A stretch of 64,000 nucleotides of DNA, taken from Lachnospiraceae bacterium (GTDB lineage: Bacteria > Bacillota > Clostridia > Lachnospirales > Lachnospiraceae). The notes below the pieces were generated by a model. That model was not told the DNA's origin and did no database searches. It was given only the letters and a program-made list of their open reading frames with translations. The DNA lies in contig CAJTEY010000001.1 in the NCBI GenBank assembly GCA_910575775.1, forward strand, positions 1 through 64,000. Direction: 5' to 3'. The stretch's first letter is position 1; each line of letters begins with the position of its first letter. Of this stretch, positions 1-8,992 are shown piece by piece. The position numbers and the translations under genes are program-made.

Positions 1-65
1 TGGCCTCTTCCACAGCCTTCCCGCTGCTTCCTCCCATGGTCACAGACCTCGGATGTCGATACTCG

Positions 66-90
66 CAGTAAATTGCTTCGCAATTAACTG
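66..90 (-). repeat. stem-loop in the spacer between tRNA-Ile and the expected 23S
   Basis: A nearly perfect inverted repeat with a GAA apical loop lies about 150 bases downstream (minus strand) of tRNA-Ile. It is nested in a wider pairing that reaches about 57-97. Its arm AGTTAATT...AATTTACT is shared with the second stem at 2375-2401 on the other side of 16S, with a base-pair swap near the loop. The rest of 1-237 is rRNA spacer, including a sequence like the Firmicutes pre-23S spacer around 115-137. No gene is seen there. Confidence 0.6.
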
Positions 91-237
91 CCGATATCTT
101 TTTTTGGATCTTCAGTATTCGGTTTTCAAGGTACGTTCCGGAATCCAGATTCAGTCATCAGATCCCGACGGGCTTAAGTGGACCTTTCCTCCTCAGCGGA
201 TGTTCATTCCCGAAGAAAAAATGCCTGCCTGTCCCGA

Positions 238-311
<74 letters not shown>

Positions 312-446
312 TCGTTAATCATGCAAGTGGCAGACATGCGACTTTATACGTTAGATGCATACACACATAAGTGTAATAAGCAACGTCGCTGCGGAATGGC
401 AAACCGCAGGTTTGACATACAACTTGCAAGCAAACTTATTAAGATA

Positions 447-564
447 ATCTGGCAGCCACCTACTCTCCCATGCCGTCTCCGGCATAGTACCATCGGCCGC
501 TTACAGCTTAACCGTCGTGTTCGGGATGGGTACGGGTGTCTCCCGTAAGCGCACCGCCACCAGA
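447..564 (-). rRNA. rrf: 5S ribosomal RNA
   Basis: The minus strand shows a complete bacterial 5S: the terminal stem (TCTGG with CCAGA), the loop CCCATCCCGAACACGACGG, and the closing segment GGGAGAGTAGGTGGCTGCC. The length of about 118 bases is normal. Its position is unusual: it lies directly after 16S and before tRNA-Ile, not at the end of the operon after 23S. The ends are estimated from the terminal stem and may be off by a base or two. Confidence 0.95.
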
Positions 565-622
565 ATTTTTTCCCTCTGCCCCCTGGCAGATCAACAGTAA
601 TGCAGCCCCTACTTCTCTTCCC

Positions 623-2160
<1,538 letters not shown>

Positions 2161-2345
2161 TAATTATTCTGATCCGGATTCAAAACAAGCACTTGGCTCG
2201 GAGCAAATCCCTTCAGGATCAGCTCCGTTTGTACCCTTAAATACTGTTTGTTAGTTTGTATCGTCCGATACTTTTCTGAAAATTTTCTCTTGGAATCTTT
2301 TCAGGGTTGCATCACTGTTTATTTGTCAAGGTACAATATTTTGCT

Positions 2346-2406
2346 GCGTCACGAAGAATACGGCGTATTCTTCAGAAGTTAATTCCGTAGGAATTTACTT
2401 CGACGC
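2346..2406. repeat. three-way-junction-like palindrome ahead of 16S
   Basis: Two perfect or near-perfect hairpins (2353-2373, loop CGG; 2375-2401, loop around CGTAG) are enclosed by an outer stem GCGTC (2346-2350) with GACGC (2402-2406). It lies between tRNA-Ser(GGA) and the 16S leader, where it could serve in pre-rRNA processing. The second hairpin resembles the one at 66-90 in the opposite orientation. The rest of 2161-2345 is 16S leader without a gene. Confidence 0.65.
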
Positions 2407-2409
2407 TAA

Positions 2410-2499
2410 CGGAGATGGAGGGATTTGAACCCTCGCGCCGCTATTAACGACCTGCACCCTTTCCAGGGGTGTCCCTTCAGCCATCTTGGGTACATCTCC
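2410..2499 (-). tRNA. tRNA-Ser (anticodon GGA)
   Basis: A 90-base class II tRNA on the minus strand. It has acceptor GGAGATG/CATCTCC, anticodon loop CTGGAAA, a long variable arm (about AGGTCGTTAATAGCGGC), T-loop GGTTCAAATCC and discriminator G, as expected for serine. CCA is not encoded. It lies 71 bases after tRNA-Ser(UGA) and ahead of the 16S leader, with no terminator between them. Confidence 0.96.
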
Positions 2500-2570
2500 A
2501 GATATAGCTAAACTATATTATTCACAATATTTCCGAATCAAAAGGGATTCGGTCGGAGAGGGATCTCCAG

Positions 2571-2656
2571 CGGAGAGGGTGGGATTCGAACCCACGCGCC
2601 CTTGCGGACAAACGGTTTTCAAGACCGCCTCGTTATGACCACTTCGATACCTCTCC
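2571..2656 (-). tRNA. tRNA-Ser (anticodon UGA)
   Basis: An 86-base class II tRNA on the minus strand. It has acceptor GGAGAGG/CCTCTCC, anticodon loop CTTGAAA (anticodon TGA), an extended variable arm, T-arm GGTTCGAATCC and serine discriminator G. It is the first gene after the strong promoter at 2699-2727 and so heads the tRNA/rRNA transcription unit. Confidence 0.96.
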
Positions 2657-2698
2657 GTGTTCGTTTCGCGCTCCCGGTTTCGGTCGAGCGCAAAAATT

Positions 2699-2727
2699 AT
2701 TCTAGCAAAGATAGACTTGCCTGTCAA
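2699..2727 (-). promoter_or_regulatory. strong sigma-A promoter for the tRNA-Ser/rRNA operon
   Basis: On the minus strand, -35 TTGACA (2722-2727) and -10 TAGAAT (2699-2704) are exactly 17 bases apart. A/T tracts at about 2730-2765 look like an UP element. It lies about 40 bases ahead of tRNA-Ser(UGA). No comparable -10/-35 pair was found between the tRNAs and 16S, so it is probably the main promoter for the whole tRNA-Ser-16S-5S unit. Confidence 0.85.
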
Positions 2728-2821
2728 CCTATTTTTTTATTTTTTTATCAGCTCTTTTTTTACTCTCCATTTCTGTCCCGCTCAGAGGGACTCCCGCCTG
2801 CATTTTTTCGCCTTCCGGCGT

Positions 2822-3592
2822 TTATATGTCCTGTGTCCCCAGCAGCGCTTCCGCCACCGTCATATCCTCCGGTGTAGTCACTTTCATATTACTGTAAGAC
2901 CCTTCCACCAGCCGGACCTTACAGTCCGTAAAAGTTTCCACCACCATGGCATCATCCGTGATAGAAATTCCCTCCTGCAAAAGCCTCTCCTTCTCCTGCA
3001 TCAGTCTTTCGTAGGCAAATAAAATCAATGGGGCGTCGAAAACCTGGGGCGTCTGCACCTGCCACATAAAGTTTCTGTCCGGTGTCTGCCTTGCAAACCC
3101 GATTTCATCCACGATCTTTATGGTATCTTTCACAGGCATTCCCGCCGCACAGGCGTGATCCCTTTCTACTGCCTCATAGCAGCGTTTCAGGATTTCCTCC
3201 GTCAGAAAGGGTCTCGCGCCATCCTGAATAAAAATATAGCCGTCATGACCGAAAGCACACCGATTCTCCCCACCGCGCGCCGCCGCGCTGCCCCTGGCAG
3301 CCAAAAGGCCGTTATACACGGAATCATACCGCTCTTTTCCCCCTGCCACAACAGTCGTCACTTTGTAAAAACCATACTTCGTCACAATATCTTTTTTTAC
3401 ATAAGAAATATCCTCTGCACTGGTGACAAGGATGCAGTCATCAATCACAGAGGAGACTTCTATCGCATGTAATGCGTACCATATAAGCGGTCTGTCCCGC
3501 AAAAGCATATACTGCTTTGCCACATCACTCTCCATGCGGCTGCCGCGTCCCGCCGCCAGCACAATGGCAGTGCATCTCTTTTTATCCATCAT
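2822..3592 (-). CDS. ispD: 2-C-methyl-D-erythritol 4-phosphate cytidylyltransferase
   Basis: IspD joins CTP to methylerythritol 4-phosphate in the non-mevalonate isoprenoid pathway in the cytosol. At 256 residues it is slightly longer than usual (about 230). The nucleotide-binding start VLAAGRGSRM with the following AKQY (residues 11-28), the QDGARPF segment near residue 125 and the TDDAMVVE segment near the C-terminus fit the family. It is the last protein gene of the cluster before the tRNA-Ser promoter and follows tsaD by 81 bases. Two adjacent ATG codons make the exact start ambiguous by one residue. A second IspD-fold gene at 50587-51363 sits in a glycan context, which favours this copy as the isoprenoid enzyme. 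Confidence 0.93.
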   Translation of the reverse strand: MMDKKRCTAIVLAAGRGSRMESDVAKQYMLLRDRPLIWYALHAIEVSSVIDDCILVTSAEDISYVKKDIVTKYGFYKVTTVVAGGKERYDSVYNGLLAARGSAAARGGENRCAFGHDGYIFIQDGARPFLTEEILKRCYEAVERDHACAAGMPVKDTIKIVDEIGFARQTPDRNFMWQVQTPQVFDAPLILFAYERLMQEKERLLQEGISITDDAMVVETFTDCKVRLVEGSYSNMKVTTPEDMTVAEALLGTQDI

Positions 3593-3673
3593 TCATTCAC
3601 TCCCGCTCTGCGTCCCACTCCTACGGGCACACCTCCAAATGGCCTGCCATTGTACCCTTCCTGCCAGGCCAGG

Positions 3674-4708
3674 CTATATACCCTCTCCGAGCTTTAAATT
3701 CGGTACAGCATTCAGATCATACCCATGCCGCACGCCTTTCACATACTCGTAATATCCCGCCGCACCGATCATTGCCGCATTGTCCGTACACAGCAGGGGC
3801 GACGGATGGTAAAACGTCACACCGCGTTCTTCACAGGCTATTGTAAGCGCTTCTCTGAGCGCCGTGTTGGATGCCACGCCGCCGGCTATGGCAAATTTCT
3901 TTATGCCGCAGGATTCCACCGCATGCATGGAATGCTCTGCAAGCACATCCACCACCGCTTTCTGGAAGGATGCCGCCACGTCAGCCTGACAGAAGGATTC
4001 TCCCTTCATCTCGCAGGAATTGAGATAGTTCAGCACCGCTGATTTCAATCCGCTGAAGCTAAAATCATAGTCGGAATCTCCCACTTTTGCCCTTGGAAAA
4101 GCGATGGCTTCCGGGTTCCCCTCTCTGGAAACTTTATCAATTTTCGGCCCACCGGGATAACCCAGCCCGATCGCGCGCGCCACCTTGTCAAACGCTTCTC
4201 CCGCCGCATCATCCCTGGTGCGTCCCAGAATTTCATATTCCCCGTAGTCCTTCACCACTACAAGATGGGAATGTCCACCAGAAACTACAAGACAGACAAA
4301 GGGTGGTTCCAAGTCTCTGTTCTCTATATAATTTGCACTGATATGCCCTTCAATGTGGTGCACGCCGACCAGCGGAATCCCCGATGCAAAACTGACCGCC
4401 TTCGCCGCAGACACGCCCACCAGAAGCGCACCCACAAGCCCCGGGCCATAAGTAACTGCGACAGCATCCATATCGGAAAGCTTTTTCCCTGCCTGCAAAA
4501 GCGCCTCCGCCATCACCTGATTGATCTTTTCGATATGCTTGCGGGACGCAATCTCAGGCACCACCCCCCCGTAGAGCGTATGCAGATCGATCTGGGAGGA
4601 TATCACATTTGATAACACTTCCCTGCCGTTTTCCACCACAGCCGCAGCTGTCTCATCACAGGAAGTTTCCACCGCCAGAATCGTCACGGTTTCCCCGATA
4701 TTTCCCAT
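3674..4708 (-). CDS. tsaD: tRNA N6-adenosine threonylcarbamoyltransferase TsaD
   Basis: TsaD transfers the threonylcarbamoyl group to A37 of ANN-decoding tRNAs, working with TsaB and TsaE, which are encoded nearby at 7110-8317. The 344 residues match the Kae1/Gcp family. An [16 protein letters not shown] start, the metal-binding VHHIEGH (about residue 115), SGGHSHL, and the late GGVASN and TDNAAMIG motifs are all visible. The ATG has a GAGGAG ribosome binding site, and the upstream gene ends 3 bases before it, so the two are probably translationally linked. Confidence 0.97.
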   Translation of the reverse strand: MGNIGETVTILAVETSCDETAAAVVENGREVLSNVISSQIDLHTLYGGVVPEIASRKHIEKINQVMAEALLQAGKKLSDMDAVAVTYGPGLVGALLVGVSAAKAVSFASGIPLVGVHHIEGHISANYIENRDLEPPFVCLVVSGGHSHLVVVKDYGEYEILGRTRDDAAGEAFDKVARAIGLGYPGGPKIDKVSREGNPEAIAFPRAKVGDSDYDFSFSGLKSAVLNYLNSCEMKGESFCQADVAASFQKAVVDVLAEHSMHAVESCGIKKFAIAGGVASNTALREALTIACEERGVTFYHPSPLLCTDNAAMIGAAGYYEYVKGVRHGYDLNAVPNLKLGEGI

Positions 4709-4711
4709 TGC

Positions 4712-5287
4712 TCACTCCTCCACAAGTTCCCAGCCGAGAATCTTCCAGTGCTCGTCCTCATCCTGTCTGAGTACAAACCGTTCCTGTGACGGTACCCGGC
4801 CTCCGCCCTGTTGTTTCAGATAAAACGTGCAGTATAATCTGGCACAGGAATATTCATTCTGTGTAAAGTATTCCACATCGGTACTGGAAGAAACCTCATA
4901 GCTTGCAACTGTAAGCTGCCGGCCCTTCATCTCCGCAATATCATCCCGCAGATCCTGCAGATACTGCTCCTGCGTCTTATTTGCCACCAGTTCCGCGTCA
5001 TACAGCATCTGAATCTTACCGGCAAGCTGGACAAGCTCCTCGTCGGAATAAGTCTCATTGTAGAAGCATTCCGTGATTTCCGCATAATACTTCACCACTT
5101 CCTTGGGTGTGGGCGGATAATTATGCTCCAGATCCCGCATCAGAATGCTCTGCACCACAGTGGCGGCAATCGCCTCCTCCACTTCCTGCCGTTTCGCCCG
5201 ATGACCCAGACTATAGTAATAAACCAGAATAATTACCGCAAGAACAACCGCTATAACTACCGTCTTAGCAATCTTTGAACCTTTCAT
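4712..5287 (-). CDS. membrane-anchored small protein, DUF6715-like
   Basis: 191 residues with one N-terminal membrane helix (about residues 9-26) and the rest probably outside the cell. The NYPPTPKEVVKYYAEIT segment and the C-terminal HWKILGWEL resemble a family I know as DUF6715 from Lachnospiraceae; the function is unknown. The C-terminal part reads like a small beta-rich fold similar to those that score other extracytoplasmic proteins, but that is inference. The start has a GGAGGGGAAG ribosome binding site just before ATG. It sits between rnz and tsaD, 3 bases from tsaD, in an apparent operon. Confidence 0.75.
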   Translation of the reverse strand: MKGSKIAKTVVIAVVLAVIILVYYYSLGHRAKRQEVEEAIAATVVQSILMRDLEHNYPPTPKEVVKYYAEITECFYNETYSDEELVQLAGKIQMLYDAELVANKTQEQYLQDLRDDIAEMKGRQLTVASYEVSSSTDVEYFTQNEYSCARLYCTFYLKQQGGGRVPSQERFVLRQDEDEHWKILGWELVEE

Positions 5288-5371
5288 CTTCCCCTCCTGT
5301 ATCCGACTGCCTTACTCTCTCTTTATATATCGGCTGCTTCGTCCTGATTCCAAAGCATACCTTCCTGTCTG

Positions 5372-6286
5372 TCATTCCTCATCCTGAAAGAGGAGATCCA
5401 CGCTTCTGCCGTCCCTGGCTGCCACCGCATTCGGAAAAATTTTTCTTACCTCCCGCATATAATCCTCCGGGCGCATCAGCGACGGGCTGTAATGTGTCAG
5501 CCACAGCTCCCGCGCTCCGGCGCGCTTTGCCATATCTGCCGCCTCGTAGAACGTCATATGCTTATATTCTTTCGCCTTCTGCTGCTTCTCCGGCTCACCG
5601 TACATTCCCTCGCAGATAAACAGATCTGCTCCGGACGCATGTTTCACAATACTCTCTGTGGGCCTCGTGTCCGTACAGTAAGTGACCTTTAAGCCTTTTC
5701 TCGCCGCCCCCAGCACCATGTCTGGAGTAAAGGTATGTCCATCCGCCTCTATTATCTCACCTTTTTGCAGGAGATTCCAGTAGTTTCTCGGAATATTCAG
5801 CGCCTGCGCCTTCTCCACATCAAATTTGCCAATGCGGTCAATCACGATACTGTAACCATAGCAGACCACATTGTGGTTGACACGGTACGCCTCTATCCGA
5901 AATCCGCCGAAGGAAAACACCTGCTCCTGCTCGGTGATCTCCCTACAGACAATCTCAAAGGGAAGTTCCGGAGCAATCACCCGCAGGGAATTGACTACTC
6001 TGGTTAACCCCTTCGGACCAATTAAAAGCAGCGGCTCCGTGCGCTCTGCATTGCCCATAGTGAGCAGCATCCCCGGAAGGCCGCTGATATGATCCGCGTG
6101 AAAGTGGGTGAAACAGATCACATCAATCGGCTTCGGACTCCAGCCCTTCTCCTTCATGGCGATCTGGGTTCCCTCCCCACAGTCAATCAGTATACTTTTT
6201 CCATTGTACCTCGCCATCAGCGAAGTAAGCCATCTGTACGGCAGAGGCATCATCCCTCCCGTACCGAGCAAACAGATATCTAACAT
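5372..6286 (-). CDS. rnz: ribonuclease Z
   Basis: RNase Z is the zinc endonuclease that trims the 3' trailer of tRNA precursors; it is needed here because the window's tRNA genes do not encode CCA. I place the start at the ATG preceded by GGAGGAAGAT (304 residues); an in-frame ATG 12 codons upstream lacks such a site. The metallo-beta-lactamase motif HFHADH lies at about residues 61-66, followed by the SGLPG segment, a later TDTRPT/CEGMYG region, the HMTFYEAA motif and LTHYSPS, all typical of the short-form enzyme. Confidence 0.95.
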   Translation of the reverse strand: MLDICLLGTGGMMPLPYRWLTSLMARYNGKSILIDCGEGTQIAMKEKGWSPKPIDVICFTHFHADHISGLPGMLLTMGNAERTEPLLLIGPKGLTRVVNSLRVIAPELPFEIVCREITEQEQVFSFGGFRIEAYRVNHNVVCYGYSIVIDRIGKFDVEKAQALNIPRNYWNLLQKGEIIEADGHTFTPDMVLGAARKGLKVTYCTDTRPTESIVKHASGADLFICEGMYGEPEKQQKAKEYKHMTFYEAADMAKRAGARELWLTHYSPSLMRPEDYMREVRKIFPNAVAARDGRSVDLLFQDEE

Positions 6287-6353
6287 ATCTTCCTCCATGC
6301 AGGCCGCCTGACTGATTTCCAAAGTCTGCGCCCGACTTCAAAACGGAGGCAGT

Positions 6354-6596
6354 CTACAGCAGTTCCTTCCGCTCCCACCGCTTCACGGGCACGGCAAATC
6401 CGGCAACCATCTTCTCGTAACATGTCTCACACAGATCAAAACTTTCGCTTTCTCCGTCTTTGGAACCGAAAAAACCGAAATCGTGATCCACATGAATGCA
6501 CTCTTCTTTCAAAATGCCATTTTTTACCAGCAAATGTTTGCCGCAGGCATTGCAGACTACCTTGGTCAACTCTCTGTCTTCATTATACTCGCGCAT
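6354..6596 (-). CDS. small zinc-ribbon-like protein of unknown function
   Basis: 80 residues starting MREYNEDRE at the ATG that follows AAGGAGGATTGTC; the longer reading to 6671 has no ribosome binding site. Two CxxC pairs, CNAC near residue 16 and CETC near residue 56, could bind one zinc. Between them is HVDHDFGFFGSKDGE. I recognise no named family. It lies between rimI and rnz with short gaps and is probably co-transcribed with them. Confidence 0.7.
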   Translation of the reverse strand: MREYNEDRELTKVVCNACGKHLLVKNGILKEECIHVDHDFGFFGSKDGESESFDLCETCYEKMVAGFAVPVKRWERKELL

Positions 6597-6678
6597 GACA
6601 ATCCTCCTTATAAAAGCTGCTGTATTCATTCTAGCAGACAAAAGGCATAATAACAGTGGTAATTGTTCCATGCGCTGC

Positions 6679-7113
6679 CTATCTCTTCCACATAATCACT
6701 GCGTCTTCGGTTGGTTTCTCATAAAAATCCGGGCGGATTCCCTCGGATACAAAACCCAGCTTCTCATACAGGCCGATAGCTGCCGCATTGCTGACCCGCA
6801 CTTCCAACGTATAAGCCGTCAGACCGGCCCGGTCACCTTTCTCCATCAGATACCGCAAGAGTCCTGTCGCCACGCCGCGCCTTCTGGCTTCGGGAGTCAC
6901 CACCACATTGGTGATATTCCCCTCTCCCGCAATCAGCAGCAGACCGCAGCCGCCGAGAAGCTGTCCGTCCTCCTCCGCCACAAAATACGCGGTATCTTCC
7001 TTTTCGATCATCTGCAAAAAGGAAGCCGCCGACCACGGCATGGAAAAGGTTTCTTCCTCCAGGCGGCTGATAAACGGCACATCCTCCCGCCTCATTTCCC
7101 GATATACGATCAT
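6679..7113 (-). CDS. rimI: ribosomal protein S18-alanine N-acetyltransferase
   Basis: A GNAT acetyltransferase of 144 residues. The acetyl-CoA loop is visible as TPEARRRGVATGLL (about residues 72-85), followed by LEVRVSNAAAIGLYEKLGF, the hallmark of RimI. It is expected to acetylate the N-terminal alanine of ribosomal protein S18. Its ATG overlaps the tsaB stop (ATGA), the common tsaB-rimI arrangement, so translation is probably coupled. Confidence 0.92.
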   Translation of the reverse strand: MIVYREMRREDVPFISRLEEETFSMPWSAASFLQMIEKEDTAYFVAEEDGQLLGGCGLLLIAGEGNITNVVVTPEARRRGVATGLLRYLMEKGDRAGLTAYTLEVRVSNAAAIGLYEKLGFVSEGIRPDFYEKPTEDAVIMWKR

Positions 7114-7844
7114 AAGGACTTTTCACGCTCCTTTTCGGCGCGCTCCCGTTCCGCCTGTGAGAGCCGCAGATACTCCGGTGCAAAAGCTGCCCCGTCCACT
7201 GCCCTCCCCTCCGCATAATAGCGTGCGCCAAGCGCGGCGACTGCCGCTGCCGACTGCCTTGCCCGGTGCAGGGGCGCCGTTGTATACGGCACATGCATGC
7301 TCTGTTCCATCCGCTCCTGAAAGACAGGTACACCGTCTCCCAAGAATATGACATCTCTGTCAAGTCTGTTTAAATCCCCGGCAATCTCGTCAAATGACAC
7401 GGCGCACTGTTCTCTGATAACATGCATGTCAAATACAAGTCGACCATCCCTGTCGGGAATAAATTCATAAATTCCTGTGTACACCTGACTTCTTCTGGCA
7501 TCCATAATCGGACACACCAGATCCCCGGCGCCGTACATCTGAAAGGCGAGCGCGTCCACAGTCGGTACCGGGACAACAGGTTTCTCAAGGGCAAAAGCCA
7601 GCCCCTTTGCCGTAGCCGAACCAATCCGCAGCCCCGTGAAGGAACCGGGCCCCGCCGCCACTGCAATGGCATCCACTGTGGCAAGATCCAGCTCAACCAT
7701 CCTGCCAATCTCCTCCATCATGGGCAGAAGGGTCTGGGAATGGGTTTTCTTATACTGTACGGTATATTCCGCAATTAAATTGTCATCCTCCGCCAGTGCC
7801 ACAGAAGCCACCAGCCCGGAGCTGTCAAGCGCCAATATTTTCAC
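7110..7844 (-). CDS. tsaB: tRNA threonylcarbamoyladenosine biosynthesis protein TsaB
   Basis: TsaB is the non-catalytic partner that dimerises with TsaD. The 244 residues begin KILALDSSGLVASVAL and carry GPGSFTGLRIGSATAKGLA near residue 70, both typical of the family. The start codon is GTG, with AAGGTGAAGAA in front of it. The C-terminal tail is charged (ERERAEKEREKSL). It lies between tsaE and rimI in the same operon and overlaps rimI by 4 bases. Confidence 0.95.
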   Translation of the reverse strand: MKILALDSSGLVASVALAEDDNLIAEYTVQYKKTHSQTLLPMMEEIGRMVELDLATVDAIAVAAGPGSFTGLRIGSATAKGLAFALEKPVVPVPTVDALAFQMYGAGDLVCPIMDARRSQVYTGIYEFIPDRDGRLVFDMHVIREQCAVSFDEIAGDLNRLDRDVIFLGDGVPVFQERMEQSMHVPYTTAPLHRARQSAAAVAALGARYYAEGRAVDGAAFAPEYLRLSQAERERAEKEREKSL

Positions 7845-7888
7845 TTCTTCACCTTCCGCAAACCGCCGAAGCGTTTCACTCTTTCCGC

Positions 7889-8317
7889 TTATCTTTGCAC
7901 TTTTATCTTACGGTAGTCAAACCCTTCCGTCAGATCCTTCTCAATCACAATGCGGATACATTTCTCCGGCAGAATCTCCCGGATCAGATCCGCCCATTCA
8001 ATCAGACAGACTCCCTTCCCGTAAAAGCAGTCTTCATAGCCGATTTCTTCCATCTCCTCCACGTCACCGATACGGTACACATCAAAATGGTGAAGCGGCA
8101 GCCTGCCCTCCTCATAGTTGTGCAGGATTGTGAAGGTTGGGCTGTTCACAGGCTCTGCGATACCAAGCCCTGCCGCAAAGCCCTGCGCAAATACGGTCTT
8201 GCCTACGCCCAGATCGCCGGCCAGCGTATAAATTTCCCCGGAATCCGCTTTCTCTCCGAGCGCCTTTCCATATGCAAATGTGTCCGCCGCGCTGCGGCTC
8301 TCCCACATCTCAGTCAT
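7889..8317 (-). CDS. tsaE: tRNA threonylcarbamoyladenosine biosynthesis ATPase TsaE
   Basis: TsaE is the small P-loop ATPase that turns over the TsaBD complex in t6A synthesis. The 142 residues contain the Walker A GDLGVGKT (about 34-41), NSPTFTILHNYEEGR and a Walker B-like LIEWADLI. It lies 44 bases upstream of tsaB. With tsaB, rimI and tsaD it forms the t6A/tRNA-maturation cluster. Confidence 0.96.
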   Translation of the reverse strand: MTEMWESRSAADTFAYGKALGEKADSGEIYTLAGDLGVGKTVFAQGFAAGLGIAEPVNSPTFTILHNYEEGRLPLHHFDVYRIGDVEEMEEIGYEDCFYGKGVCLIEWADLIREILPEKCIRIVIEKDLTEGFDYRKIKVQR

Positions 8318-8444
8318 AGCATTTTCTCCATACAGAATTTGCCGTCCTTAGGCATTTTCTCACACGAGACTCAGACTTTCCAGGACAACTGTGCTGCCTT
8401 TTAAATACCGCCTCTTCTGCTGCGTATTCGAACTTCTTCCAGCG

Positions 8445-8924
8445 TCAGCCGCGGATCTTCACCTTCTTCGGCGGCATGTGGGTGGAGATCATCTCGATCA
8501 CTTTCATCTTGCCGTCTCCCAGATCCCGTTTCGGAAAAATGCAGGCATTCACCGCCGTGGTATAAACCACTATGCTCTTTGGCGTGGAAATGGCCTTGAC
8601 CATGCCCTCCCATGCCATCTGCTCCGTAACGCCGTCCTGTGATACCTGTATGCCCTCCTCCGTCAGCCTATAGTGCAGCGGCTTCCGAAATGCCGGATTG
8701 CTTTTCGCCTGGGAAGCCGCCCTCAAAAAGAGTGTCCATGGCAGATAAAGCAGAATTACCAGAGAGATAATCAGAATCAATGGCTGTCTGTTGGCTGCAA
8801 AAAGAAACAGCATCAGCACACCTACAAGCGTCCCCATAAGTCCGGGCAGTCGCGAATAAGTGTGCTGCAGCATATAATCATATAAAATATTGGGTGTTAT
8901 TTTTACGTCAAATTCGATTTCCAT
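8445..8924 (-). CDS. YcxB-like membrane protein
   Basis: About 159 residues with two membrane segments (roughly residues 25-65 of this reading) and a soluble C-terminal half with YRLTEEGIQVS and WEGMVKAISTPKSIVVYTT, the pattern of the YcxB family; the function is unknown. I chose the ATG at 8924 because a promoter (8935-8962) ends immediately before it. A longer reading to 8954 would start inside that promoter. The transcript would be nearly leaderless. It ends 127 bases before tsaE. Confidence 0.7.
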   Translation of the reverse strand: MEIEFDVKITPNILYDYMLQHTYSRLPGLMGTLVGVLMLFLFAANRQPLILIISLVILLYLPWTLFLRAASQAKSNPAFRKPLHYRLTEEGIQVSQDGVTEQMAWEGMVKAISTPKSIVVYTTAVNACIFPKRDLGDGKMKVIEMISTHMPPKKVKIRG

Positions 8925-8934
8925 ACTGAAATCT

Positions 8935-8962
8935 ATTATACTAAAAATCCCCAAAAGTGCAA
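8935..8962 (-). promoter_or_regulatory. promoter for the YcxB-like gene and possibly the tsaE operon
   Basis: On the minus strand, TTGCAC (8957-8962) and TATAAT (8935-8940) are 16 bases apart. The predicted start of transcription, about 6-7 bases after the -10, falls almost on the ATG at 8924. Confidence 0.55.
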
Positions 8963-8992
8963 GTGGAATATACTCATCTGTACACTGTCTTT

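Noticed and set aside
1..160. 5' end of 23S rRNA at the left edge
   Set aside because: The conserved 23S start is not present; only spacer-like sequence is visible.
2324..2329. TTGACA ahead of 16S as an rRNA promoter
   Set aside because: No -10 hexamer occurs at 16-18 bases; the strong promoter at 2699-2727 explains the operon better.
2770..2821. Terminator after ispD
   Set aside because: Small stems (CGCC/GGCG and GGAGTCCC/GGGAC) are present but are followed by A-rich rather than T-rich sequence on the minus strand.
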